Assembly: GCA_003996215.1 (NCBI GenBank)
Contig: QJPP01003554.1
Span: 1-64,000 of the forward strand
Direction of reading: 5' to 3'
Source: Jaltomata sinuosa
Taxonomy: Eukaryota; Streptophyta; Magnoliopsida; Solanales; Solanaceae
DNA: 64,000 nucleotides
The notes beneath the pieces were generated by a model. It worked only from the letters and a program-made list of their open reading frames with translations. It was not told the DNA's origin and ran no database searches. The translations under genes were made by a program, and so were the position numbers. The first letter of the stretch is position 1. Each line of letters starts with the position of its first letter. Shown here in pieces: positions 23,802-35,119 of this stretch.

Positions 23802-25662
23802 ATAGATACCAATTCACCCATCGTTCATCCCCGAATGATCTCTAAGGTAGAAGGAAAATAATGAACCAGCCTCTTGAACCTTAACGCTCTATCATGACAG
23901 CATAAAAATAGCCTTACGTGAACCACCAAGACTCTCAAATCCCCTGGGTGTACCCAAACTCAACCAAAATTTAATTTGATTCTGCTCTGTCAAGGAATTT
24001 CTTCCTTTGAGTTGTACAAGACCAGTTAGATTACTCCTTCTCGAGTGCCCAAGAAATTCGGGGCCTTGTTGAAGTACTGGAGTGAAAGAATTTCAAACAT
24101 AACAGACCAAAAGTTAATTCCCACGCTATGAGGAACCAAAACTCGTTGTGGTGACCTAGTCTGCTATAATGGTCCGCACTCTGCTATAGCGGTACCGCCA
24201 TAGAAGAACTGACCGCTATGGCGGTGCTGACCGATGTTGACTTCTGCTATAGCGGAGTTCGCGATAGCGCTGTGTAAACTGCAATAGTAGTTGACACGAG
24301 ACAGAAACTCGTAAAATTTCCCAAAAGTACCCATTTTACAACACACCTTGATTCCCTATGTTTCAGAATAAACCCTTCACGTAAACCTTGATATCAGGAG
24401 TTTTACTTACCCGAATTTGTTTATGAAAAGTCCCCAGGACTCCATTATGTCTTAGCTAAAGAGAAAACTAGCTCACTACAAGACACATTACCCAATCCTC
24501 ACCCGGACTTCCCTAGACCATGCCTTGCTAAAAAATCATCCAAGACTAGCCTAGCCTTAAAATTCTAACTCCTAACCCGAGAAAAAAATATCTTAACCTG
24601 GGCAATTACACCCTAAACAATGATATAGCGAATATAACATCACCAAACACTACACCGAGTCTTCCTTCGGGGACATCTACCTTATGACCCTTTTCACCCT
24701 TCCATGATCAACACATAAGAATAGACCATCTAAAGTATAACCACTAACCAATACACCACTATGGATTTTATTAACACATAGAGTTTCCATCATCACTTAC
24801 ATTAGTCCATTTAACCCTCATCAATCAATCATTTATAACTAACCAAATTTTTAGTTATCACCCGAGGTCAAGCTATGCTTATTTAGCCTCGCAACTAGCT
24901 TATAACTAGTCCAATTACTGACTCAACATGTCTCAATCACTCAAGGAAAATAACAACCAAGTAATACCATATCTACCCATTTTCTTTTATCGCACATGGA
25001 TATTAATCCTTATAATTCATGCACTAGCTGACAACTCAACTAGTGATTTAAAACAAGCCAAGAATGAAAAAGAAAAAAAACTGGGGAAAATAGGATAGGG
25101 AGTCTTCCCTCCCCCTCCCGCTATAGTGGATTGCACACCGCTATGGCGACCCCAATAGCATAAGCCCAGAAAAATGGAATTTTTCAGCAAGGTTTACCCA
25201 TTCCCTTTTTCCCGGTTATGAACATTAACCTCATAAATCTCACCACGGTCTTCATTATAACCCAAAGACCATCCTCTGAAATGCATAGTTCGAAATTTAA
25301 CATCATTATATCACAAAATCAATTTCAAAATACACGAGAAAACTGTTCACAGTAACACATTCCCGCTATCATACAAGAATAACCCCCTTGTTCCCATGGT
25401 TCCCAACCAAGCCCGACTGTCCTGAAACTGGAACTTTACTACATTCGTAAGTCTTGTCCCCTTACCATCTTAACCAATGATAAGTCCTATTTTAAAATGT
25501 AACATGAAATTTCGAATCAATACACATGGCAATTCACTAACCAAAGTACATAAAATCAAGTTATGACTCTTCCCGGACCAACATATTCACAATAAGGTAA
25601 GTAGTTACACACCAAAAATTCTAGTCATACAAGTATTGTTACACACATAATTCTAAGCTTCA
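23802..25662 (-). other. E4 internal region, left part, non-coding
   Basis: No gag or pol is recognisable in any frame. The first 40 bp (ATAGATACCAATTCACCCAT onward) match the region just inside the E2 3' LTR (7697-7730). From about 24150 to 24600 the sequence aligns with the U3 part of the E2 LTRs (7200-7640), including GCTATAGCGG dyads. The rest (24600-25660) is AC-rich with no assignment; another dyad patch (CCGCTATAGTGG-like) lies at 25120-25160. Confidence 0.7.
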
Positions 25663-25667
25663 AGTTT
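25663..25667. repeat. Target-site duplication AGTTT of E6, left copy
   Basis: AGTTT is repeated exactly at 44496-44500, bounding E6. Confidence 0.88.
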
Positions 25668-27622
25668 TGTGACACCCCAGAACCCACCAGTCAGGCCCTA
25701 CGGGCTGACCCACGGGCCTCGTGCACATAACGGCCCATTGGGGTCCCCGTGGGAAGATCCCAGAGGCTCAGTCAAGCCTGCCTTTGTCATACAAGGGTCC
25801 CCATGGGCGTCGGAGCTCTGACGGTCCATCGGGCAGCCTATGGGAAACTGCCAGTGCCCCATCCCAAGCCTCCTCAACTCTAACGGGCTATCACCATAGC
25901 CGTCGTGGATGCGATGGGCCGTGGGAGCTATCGTGGGAACCGAATAAGGGAACAGACCTAACATGTCCTCCTCCGATGCCCAGGCCAATGGGCCATCAAA
26001 AGTCCGATGCCCGTGGGGTAGCTCATCTGGTGAATTTTTTTTGCAATTTCTGTTTTAAGTTGGGGGCATTCTGGTCTTTTTCCAATTCTTTTAACTCCGA
26101 TCCTAAGTCATTTTGGGAGTAATTAACGGGTTTTTACTCTTTTTCCCTCATTACTCCTAAACAAAATTGACACTTAGCAATTTCAAGCAATAAAACAAGC
26201 GTTTCCTCTTAAGAACAAGCAAGAGGATTTTCTTCAAGCTCAGCCCTAAATCCAAAGGTTCAATCGTAGAATCTTCTTGCAGGTATGTGGTATTTCATCA
26301 ATGAGTTCGTTTCACCTATTGAGTCCCTAGATTCAGCTAGTTCTTCAGTTTTTCCATGAACTATCTAGAGCTAGGGTTCCTAACTCTTAGGGATTTATTG
26401 TATTCAGATGCTATTGCTTATATTGATTTATAATTCATGTTTCTTAGAGAATTAGCATAGTCCCATGTCCAAAACTCAGTACTCTTGCTTTTCTTAACAT
26501 CAGTATTCGTAAATTATGCTTGCAAGGTAGATAATTTAGATAATTATGCTTCAGAATTAAAATGCCATCAGTTTCAGTATATATATGTGCATTCTCAGAG
26601 AATTGTCAGTATTTGAGCTATCCAGTGTTTTAGCTTGCATTTCATTGCTTATATTTATGTTGGGAGTAGACTTAGTACCAAGCGGATGACGGGATAAAGG
26701 CTTAACTATCCGACTAGGCTAAGAACTTTAGTAGCAGTGCTCGAGTCCCAGAACTACGGCGCCACCATAGGTATAGGGTCAGCTATCAGATTAGGCTGCA
26801 CACCTTTATCTCTTGTGGGCATCAGTTTACTGGATCCACGTCAGACTTGTTCATACCCTTGGCAAGGTATGAACACCCTTTCACCCAGGGTTATAGGATA
26901 ACCCCATAGTTAGCTCAGCTTGGGGTATGTCAGTGATAGTATCTCCCATAGTCAGACTCAGCACTGCATTGACCATGTATTCAGTATTTCAGTTCATCTT
27001 AACATGTTATGATATTCATGTCTAGTTACATGGTTATTGCATTTCAGATACCTTCTAGCTCATGTTTTCATGCTATGTACTTCCATGTCATTATTCATGT
27101 TTACAACTTTGTTTACTATCCCGTATGCTCAGTACATTCAAAGTACCGACGCATACTTTTGTGCTATATCATTGTATGATGTAGGTTCAGCCGCTCAGCA
27201 TCCAGACCGCGCTTATCTCGATTTTCAGTACTCACTCAACAACCTCATTAGTGAGTCCTCATAGTTCGAGGATGACATAGATGCTTTTATCTTTCAGTCA
27301 TTACTTTTTAGTTTCAGGTTATTAGAGTTAGCTGGGGGCATGTTCCAACAACTCACATCAGTCAGAGGCTTCCATACATAAACTATATTCAACTATTAAG
27401 TTGTTAGTATTATTTTCAGTCATCACTATACTCTATATATATTTTATTTTCAGACATGTTTTGGGTTTTCTCCCCCTTCAGATATTAAACTATTTTCAGC
27501 TTCTGCCCAATATATGTTTTTAACTGAAGTTGTCTAGATATGCCAGATCATGGGTTATCTTAGGGTCACTTGTAACACTAAGCACCGTGTTATTTCTAAG
27601 GGGGTAGCCTCGGGGGGTGAAA
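25668..27622 (+). repeat. 5' LTR of E6
   Basis: Starts TGTGACACCCC and ends GGTGAAA. The terminal TGAAA, where TGACA is expected, is shared with the 3' LTR, so it predates insertion. The first 330 bp are GC-rich with repeated ACGGGC, CCCGTGGG and CCATGGGC words. The CAGGTATGTGGTATTTCATC block follows at 26280. Compared with the 3' LTR it lacks about 50 bp near its start. Confidence 0.92.
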
Positions 27623-27626
27623 AACT

Positions 27627-27638
27627 TGGTATCAGAGC
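27627..27638 (+). promoter_or_regulatory. Primer-binding site (tRNA-iMet), E6
   Basis: TGGTATCAGAGC is the exact complement of the 3' end of plant initiator-Met tRNA, four bases after the LTR end. Confidence 0.93.
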
Positions 27639-27840
27639 ATAAGGTTTATGTGTCCTAGGGTGTCTAAAACCTGCGTCAAGTAGAGTCTTCTTTATAGGTG
27701 TGAAGTGCACCACACTTATGGGGTAGAATCTATGAGATTTCATTAGGAATAACTTCCCTTCTTTTTTTCTAGCTCGTGCTATAGAGTATGAACTCTATTA
27801 ATCTCCTTCTAACTCATTCTCTTCGCATTTAAGTGTGAAA

Positions 27841-28839
27841 ATGCCTCCTTGAAGAGACAATGCCAAGAATCACCCAGCACCAGCAGCTCCAGCAGACCTT
27901 CTGAATGAGAAAGTTACTCATGCCAAATTCTGGGCTGCTTTCTAGGTTCTTGCTCAGGCCATGACTACTCAGGTCAATCAATAGGATATGGCGCCAGCCC
28001 CACTTCAGATTAACTCCGCTGTAGCTAGAATCTGAGACTTCACTCAGATGAACCCTCAAGAATTTCATGGGTCCAAGTCCGAAGAGGATTCACAGGAGTT
28101 TCTTGATGACATTCAGAATGTGACAAATATTATGGGAGTTACTCCGGTTGAGAGTGCAGATTTAGCCACCTATCAACTGAAGGGAGTTGATTATACTTGG
28201 TATAAGTAGTGGAAGGAGTCCCATTGTGCTAATGGAGGTCTAGTGGATTGGAACCACTTCAAGACTGCATTCTTGGACAGTTTTTTCCCACTTGAGCTCA
28301 GGGAAGCCAAAGTCCAAGAGTTCATAAATTTAAAGTAGAATGACATGAGTGTGAAGGAGTACACACTCAGGTTTACTCAGTTGTCTAAGTATGCTCCAAC
28401 AATAGTGGCTGACTCCAGGGCCCATATGAGTATATTCGTATCCGGTGTGTCCGACGATATGGTCAAGGAGTGAAAGACTGCCATGCTTATTAAGGAAATG
28501 GACATCTCCAGGTTGGTTACTTATGCTCAACAGATCAAGGAGGAGAAAATCAAGGAGAGGGGAGGAGACAGTAAGAGAGCTAGGACAGGTGACTTCAACT
28601 ACTCTCAACAGAGGTCAGAGGGTGGAAATCACTCTCAGTTCTGTCAGAAATCTTCAGCTCTAGCTCTATCTTCTGCTAGTGCCCCAGTGCCTAAGTTCAG
28701 ACAGCATAGGCAGGATAGAGCGCCAGGATCTAAGTCCTAGGGTCCAGTTACTAGTAGGTGCACTCATCCAGTTTGCAAGAAGTGTGGTAGGAACCACCAG
28801 GGTGAGTGTATGAAGGCAATGAAAATTGTTTTGGATGTG
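27841..28839 (+). pseudogene. gag, in frame but with eight stops, cut by E7 (E6)
   Basis: From ATG at 27841 the frame runs without any indel to about 28810. It shows FTQMNPQEFHGSKSEED, YQLKGVDYTWYK, FFPLELREAKVQEF and a first zinc knuckle CKKCGRNHQGEC (28780-28815). Stops occur at 27850, 27943, 27982, 28033, 28207, 28336, 28471 and 28738. Most fit CAG to TAG or CGA to TGA changes. A small deletion near 28815 shifts the frame just before E7. Gag would build the particle and bind RNA. Confidence 0.9.
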
Positions 28840-28844
28840 GCAAG
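28840..28844. repeat. Target-site duplication GCAAG of E7, left copy
   Basis: GCAAG is repeated exactly at 38646-38650 and lies within the codons of the second zinc knuckle of E6 gag. Confidence 0.9.
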
Positions 28845-29054
28845 TTATAAGTCGGTAATCTATCAACTTATTGAGCCTTTATCCATGAATTATTGCTATG
28901 TTTTGAATAGATTTAGAGGTTCTTATGTCCTTTATTGATGTCTATGCAGGTACTTGTGATCAAAGATAGAAAACAAGGAAATGGACCCAAAAAGAGCTTA
29001 AAAGGAGTGAAGTGTGAAGTGATTTAAAAAAGATAAAAAATCTGCCCTAAGATG

Positions 29055-29180
29055 CGGCGCTTGTGCGATACGCACAAGCCGTGGTGTGTAATGAACCTCC
29101 CACCACATAAATCTTAGGATTTCCTGAAGGATCTGTCATAGGGTGCAGTCGTTGTGCGACACACACAACCCATGGTGTGA
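29055..29180. repeat. Dyad repeats GTGCG/CGCAC in E7 5' LTR
   Basis: At about 29059-29079 a perfect inverted repeat has arms GCTTGTGCG and CGCACAAGC around ATA. A second, weaker copy lies at about 29150 (GTTGTGCGACACACACAAC). Related words recur in the interior (32085-32225, 33290-33540) and in the 3' LTR (37400-37620). They lie upstream of the TATA box. Confidence 0.8.
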
Positions 29181-29339
29181 ACCTCACCCACTTTACATGA
29201 CGCCTCCCAATTTAGCTGAGTCACTGGTTCAAATGAAGAAGGTGTGTGATTCACACATCACAACATGCAAAACACATATCACGCCACACATCATCCAAAG
29301 AGCAATTTTGTCCAGAAAATTAGTGACATTTTGGAAAAG

Positions 29340-29348
29340 TATAAAAGG
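29340..29348 (+). promoter_or_regulatory. TATA box of E7 5' LTR
   Basis: TATAAAAGG, preserved in the 3' LTR at 37688-37696 although flanking bases differ. A good candidate core promoter. Confidence 0.7.
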
Positions 29349-30358
29349 CCAATTTAGGCACAATTGAAAATAACATTCTTCAGTCCTTAATATTTTGAAG
29401 AGCTTTTACCTTTCAGAACAAGTTTTCCTCTTCAAGGAGAAGAGGGTTTCAATCTATTCTCTCTTCTAAACCTTGGTTAACCATTCGTGTACTCAAATTG
29501 AGCTTAGAACTTGAGATTAAGATTGAATGAAGAGAATTGTGACTTACCCATTTGGTATATCTATCTCCTTTATTATGAGTGGCTAATTTCATTTGTCTAG
29601 GGATGTGTTGATAATGGGTGCTTGACAAATGGGTGTGGGTGTTTTTAATTCTTGCTTATAATTGCTTATTTGATATGGGTCTAGTAGTTTCACCAAGTTT
29701 TAATCTTAAAATTGGTTGTTGCAAATATTAATTATTTTTACTTCACTGTGTTGTTACTTGAAAGAGAATTTCATGGTTTCAGATGTGAGATTACTAGTGG
29801 GAACTTAGGACTCCATTCAGATTTGAGGCTAGAAATAGCTCATATCGATGGAATCACCCACTTAAGGGTCTAAGCTAGAGATAGTGTGACCTCCACAAGC
29901 TATATATTGGTTGCTTGTTAATTTAACCGATAATGCTCTAACTGGGGTTATCAGATATATGGTTGTTGATCGAGAGATAAAAAACCATACTCATGACCAA
30001 TGCTATTTGTGTCAATAAGCGAGAATAAGTGTGATTTGATAATCACCCTATCCCACATTAAAGCCCTATTGGATACACATCCCTAGTCTCCTACTCAATT
30101 TGGTACACCCATTTTACTTACTTTCTTTAATTTGAATTGTGATTGTTGTGACAGAATCCCAATTCCCCCAACCTTTTAGTTTCGTGTTTTTAAACAATTA
30201 CTCTCCTAGTGAAGTCATCTCACTACAATCTTCATATTGCTATCACCAAGTATCTGAGGGTACAACCCCGACACTTGTTAGGTACTTATAAATATGTTTT
30301 GCTTGACAATCATAGTGCCTCCATACTTGGGGAATACAATTTGAGCATTTATCAAAAA

Positions 30359-30375
30359 TGGCGCCATTGTTGAGG
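30359..30375 (+). promoter_or_regulatory. Primer-binding site (tRNA-Asp-like), E7
   Basis: TGGCGCCATTGTTGAGG, four bases after the LTR, resembles the TGGCGCCGTTGCCGGGG site complementary to tRNA-Asp used by Athila-type elements. It differs from the iMet site of all the Tekay elements here. Confidence 0.8.
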
Positions 30376-30479
30376 TTGAGTTGATAACTATTTTTGATTG
30401 TTGATTTGAAGTCACTTTTAGAGTGCTTGTTTCTTTTACTTTTGTTTGTTATTTGTGTTTTGATTGAGCAAGCTAGTCT

Positions 30480-31814
30480 ATGAATGAGGCTGATGACAAC
30501 GAGAGCATTGATGGCTTCATGGAGGCTGACGAGGCTGAGCCTATGATGCAAAGGGGTGTGGGTGCAATCTGCCTACCCCCCACAATAGGAAATGCTATCT
30601 TTCACGTGACTAGCACCATGCTCCACTTAATCCAAATGAAGGGCCTATTTAGTGGAGCAGCACACAAAGATGCCAATCAGTATATTCAGAATTTTGTGGA
30701 GATTTTCCAATCGTTTATGTTTCAAAATATCTCCTAAGAGTCAATCCGATTATGCCTATTCCCTTTTTCCTTGACGGGGGAAGCCACGATGTGGTTGGAA
30801 GAGTTTTCGAATGATTCTATCATATCTTAGGCTGAGTTGGTTGAGGCATTTACATCGATATTCTTTCCTTTATCTCGAATGATGAAGCTAAGAGATGAGA
30901 TTACTAACTTTAGGCAACTCCCAGATATTCCTCTACATGAGATTTTGTTAAGGTTCAAAAAGAAGATTCTCTTGTGTCTGAACCATGAGTTGTCGAACAA
31001 TGTATTGCTACAAAGCTTCTATCGATAGTTGATGTCTCTAAATAAGTCAGTGGCTAACAACTTTGGAGGTGGCACCTTCATGGATATAGAATTTCCCATT
31101 GCCTCGACTTTGTTAGAGCGAATGACCAAAACCAACCAAGCTTGGCATACGAGAGAAGTGGATGTTCCAACTTCAGTAACGCCCTCATCCATCTTGACTA
31201 ATGAAATGAGAAAAATAGATGAGATGTGGGATGAGTCAATGGCCAAGATGATAACACAAATTGACTTGATGGCCAAGCACGTAATGAGAGTAGGTGGTGC
31301 GAAAGTGGTGAATGCTATGAGTACACTAGAAATCAAAGTGAGTAATAATGATCAGCTGATGGCAGTTGTCAATGGTTAACTGTGGTTTGTGTCAGTGGGT
31401 TCTCATCCCGAGTATTATTTCCTGAGGGAAGAGAACCAAGGTTGGATAATAGACCAGGAAAGGGACAAAAATTAGAGGGATAGAGACAAAGATGGTGGTC
31501 GTTTCAATCACCGGAGCTCAAATACGTATATACCTCGAAACAAAGAGGACTCTCTATACCAACCGGGCACAAGCAACCCCGGTCATTCCAAGCTAGAAGA
31601 CATGTTGTCCTTGGTTCTCAAGAAGGCAGATACGACAAATACTGGAGTGTGTGAGCTAAAGAGTGAAGTTTCAACACTTCATCAAACTGTGAGATCTCAC
31701 TCAGCCTCTATCAAGCATCTTGAGGCCCAAATGAACCACCTCTCAAGCAAAATAAACTCAAGGATGAAGGAGACATTGCCCAGTGATACCATCACAAATC
31801 CAAAGAACGAGTGA
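30480..31814 (+). pseudogene. ORF1: Athila-type gag, one frame with five stops (E7)
   Basis: A single frame of about 445 codons without indels, interrupted at 30735, 30828, 31026, 31377 and 31473. The gag core reads FSGAAHKDANQYIQNFVEIF, LFPFSLTGEATMWLEEF and FFPLSRMMKLRDEITNFRQL. After a variable middle, the C-terminus (31602-31814) has heptad-like ELKSEVSTLHQTVRS and HLEAQMNHLSSKINS, then LPSDT, as in Athila gag. It would package element RNA. No zinc knuckle is evident. Confidence 0.82.
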
Positions 31815-33635
31815 TTCGAGGTATCATTGTTGAGCCGTGATGTTAAATCAAGTGCTTCTTGGGAGGCAACCCAAGTTTCCATACTTTGTTTTTTGTTATC
31901 TTTTGTTGTTTTTTGTGTGTTTTTAGGGAATTCATGGAGTAGAAACATGGACAAGTGAAAACATAGGATGTGTGGAGGATTTTGCGGATCGTACAAGCAA
32001 TTATGTGTGTCCCACAACTCACCGTATGCCAAAATAGAGTGTCTGGAAGGAAGTTGAAAAGCTGGAGGTGACGTGCGTTGGGCCGTGCAGTACACACGAG
32101 CCCAAGTGCGCATTGCACCTCCATCGCATGGCAAACCAGAAGCCTGGGCAAACCAAAGGGAGAAAAAGGTGATATGCGAAATGACATCTGGTCCGCACAA
32201 GGGCTTGTGCAAATCGCACATCGTGGCGTACAAAAGGTAAATTTGAATTTTAATTGACCTACCCGTTGACCGACCCGACCCGGAGATGACCCGACCAACT
32301 TTTCTTCTTCTTTCTCTTTTAAAAACTGCTACCCACCTTCTCTTTCACCATATTTTCTCCAAAACTCTCAAAACTCTCTCCCAAAACCTCCCACAAATCT
32401 CTCCACCTCTCCTAAAATCTTCTTTTCCTCCCCCACTACCATCTCCATTGCTCCACCACCATCACCGCCAGTCCTCTCTTCGGGCGACTTGATTGCATCA
32501 CCATTGTTGCTGCCCAAAAGCCTCAATTTTCACTTCTCTATGCGTAATCTTCACTTGTGGTAAGTTTCCCGACATTAAATACTTCTTTTTATGAAAGTTG
32601 GGAACTCATATTGTGAAACATGCTTAATGGAATCTCCATGTTGATTTTGGATGAGATCCAAAAAATTTGGGTCCACAATTTTGAGTTGTATTAATGATTT
32701 TGCTTATTGTAAACTTGGTAGATCTTAAATTTTGTTAATGAACGTTAATTGGTAGTGAATTTTAGCCTTGAAATCCTATGTTTAAGGTGAAGTCTAAGTA
32801 ACCCACTTGTGATTGACGAATGGTTTGGCCCGATGATAGATTGGGTGACGTCGTTCTTAAGGGAAAATCGTCCTTAGTCATAAGGTTTTGTTGAGAATTG
32901 ATTGTTAGGGCTGAATTCTGCTACTTGTATGACCATGATTCATTGTTGAAAATTATCCTTGGTTGATGATATTGTGCGGGGAGGGGTTAAATGTTGCTAA
33001 GTTTGTTGGTACCCATTGTTGCAAGTAAGGGCTTGATGATCCCGATGATAGATGGGGTAATGTCCATCTTAAAGGAAGTTGTTAAGTCCTTTTCTTGCTT
33101 GATGTTGTCAATGGAAACCCGGAGAATTCTGAGTACCCAGATGTTTATGGTCATGATATCCCTTGCCCCCCTCTTTAACTATTGTTGGTTTGTTGCGTGG
33201 TGCCAAGTGCCTAAGTACATCTTGCTCTACAGATCACATGCATAATATACAAGAACACAAGGAACCAAAAATTCTAGTTGTGCCTTTGTGTGTTCCGCAT
33301 GTGATGCATAGATCTTGATGTGTGGGTCGCACAAAGCATCGCACCATGTTAAAACAGATAGCCAGTTCACTATTTGGAGGGGCGAAACATAGTGCGATAC
33401 ACACTTTTATTGGTGAGGACCGCACTAGCTTTACACCACGATGGAAAAATACCTGTCAGATTCTATTAGCTCATGCAATAGCACATGCGATGCGCACTCC
33501 TTCTGGTGCATTTTGCATGTGGTCCGCACAAGCCTTTAGTCACCTACTTTATTTTTCTAGTCCGTTGCATTCCAACCTTTTTAGTTTGTTAACTTCTTTT
33601 TAGATTTTTGTTTTGTTTTGGCTCACAATCTCTGG
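31815..33635 (+). other. E7 spacer between ORF1 and ORF2, non-coding
   Basis: Starts with GCTTCTTGGGAGGCAACCCA at 31854, a block common after gag in Athila-type elements. No pol motif is seen in any frame. It contains more GTGCG/CGCAC words (32085-32225, 33290-33540) and a pyrimidine-rich stretch (32290-32480). Overlapping open readings on both strands here look random. Confidence 0.7.
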
Positions 33636-35119
33636 ATGCAGAACATTTCTTCTAGTAGGAGAAACATGGGAGGCCAACCAAGGCAACTGTCTATCGCAGA
33701 AGAAGCAAGGCTCTGATTTGATGTGGAACGCATGAAGGCCATCTACACCCGGGACAAGGCTAGAATATTCAACGAAGAGCAGAGCTTTAACTTAGTGGAA
33801 GTTGGGGCTGAGGTTCCTGACATGCACTATCAATTTGCTGAATGAGATTGGTACCCTTTTCAAGATGTCCCCGGGGGAGACTATGCGGAAGTCATACGAG
33901 AGTTCTTTGCGGCCTATCAAGCCATGCATGATTCAAAAGGGTATAGAGGGCCGACAAAAAATTCCCCAACCTAAACTCAGTTGTGGTCAGGGGAAAGAAA
34001 GTGTGCATTACACCTGCTGCCATTAATTCCATCTATTGGGAAAACCCAATCGAACCTGCATTGGCTCTTACGGCTAAGTTGCAAGCAGAAGTGAAACCAT
34101 ACCATGAAACTGCTGCTATCCTTGCTCCTTCTACTCCTATATGGGCCACTGTGAGAGGTGACATCCTTAGAAGAACTCTGCACTTTGAAGACTTTCTGTG
34201 GTATGATCTTGTCAGAATCTGATTCCTACCCTCTCAAAATTACCAGAAGATAACTCAAGAGGGGGCCATTCTAGTTACTGCCATTATGACATGGGAGCAA
34301 GTGAATTTTGGGGAAATAGAAGCCATGGTAATTTGGAGGAAAGCATGCAGGGGCAATGACGCATTCCCTTTTCCAGTACTGATTAACAAGTTGTGTGCAA
34401 AGGCCGACATCCCATACTTCAGCTGAGACAAATTCACCTATGCAGTTGGGGTAATTGATCTGGATAAGAAGACCGACAGGGATTCCCTAAAATTCAAGAA
34501 GCATAGAGTAGAGGAAATAGTGGATGTGGAGGATGTTGAGTTAGATGCCGAAGCAACTGCTTCATCCCCTTCTCAGGCTACATCAGGGGCACAGACACAT
34601 ACCCCCACATCAGCTATACCAAGAGGGCCTTTGATCAAAAGTGGCTTACAAGACATGGTTGACAAAACATATAATCATGAACGGCAGTTGAATGATTTGG
34701 TTACCAAGATGCATAGTATGATAGAAAAAGATATTAAGAATACAATGAAAGGGGTAGAAGACAGTGTCTCCAAACTCTGCACAAGAATGGATGTTGTTGA
34801 GGGTGCGGTGTCAGAACTTAAGAAGGATGTGGCCAAAGCCAAAGGAAAGCATCCATTTGAGGGGGCAGCTTTGACCACCTTACCTCAGCCCCGCCAAATT
34901 CGTTGACCCATGGATGACTTATTTACAGCCTACACAGAGGATAAGCCTGAGCTTCCTAGTGATGGAGATGCTGAGCTAGATAATGATCAAGACCCCAATT
35001 TTCAGCATGTTCTATGAGAGTCCACGTTGGATGAGCACTCTCAAAAGGGTGGTGATGGCCCAAGTGGAAGAACCTCAAATGAGAAAGCAGCTGCAGATGA
35101 TGATGATGATGAGGCATAG
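33636..35119 (+). pseudogene. ORF2: 'putative plant transposon protein'-like, frameshifted (E7)
   Basis: From ATG at 33636 the frame runs to about 33960. After a one-base shift it continues to TAG at 35117, about 490 codons in all, with stops at 33714, 34220, 34425, 34904 and 35014. The central part (DYAEVIREFFAAY, VVRGKKVCITPAAINSIYW, ATVRGDILRRTLHFEDFLWY) resembles a domain common in solanaceous repeats annotated as putative plant transposon protein. 34630-34860 looks coiled-coil, and the end is acidic (DDDDDE). The function is unknown; the name does not prove transposase activity. Confidence 0.65.

Larger units (their letters stand above)
28845..30354 (+). repeat. 5' LTR of E7
   Basis: Begins TTATAAG (the 3' LTR has TGATAAG, so the first G is mutated) and ends TTTATCA. 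It contains CG-rich dyads (29055-29170), a TATA box at 29340 and a transcript-leader-like section after it. It matches 37193-38645 throughout. Confidence 0.92.

Noticed and set aside
25698..26122. Overlapping ORFs on both strands at the E6 LTR start (also 42528-42996)
   Set aside because: The GC-rich dyad patch suppresses stops on both strands. Absence of domains and position in an LTR argue against coding.
31697..32298. Open readings of 151 and 178 codons on the minus strand
   Set aside because: They overlap each other in two frames, run antisense to E7 gag and spacer, and show no domain or composition of a real protein.
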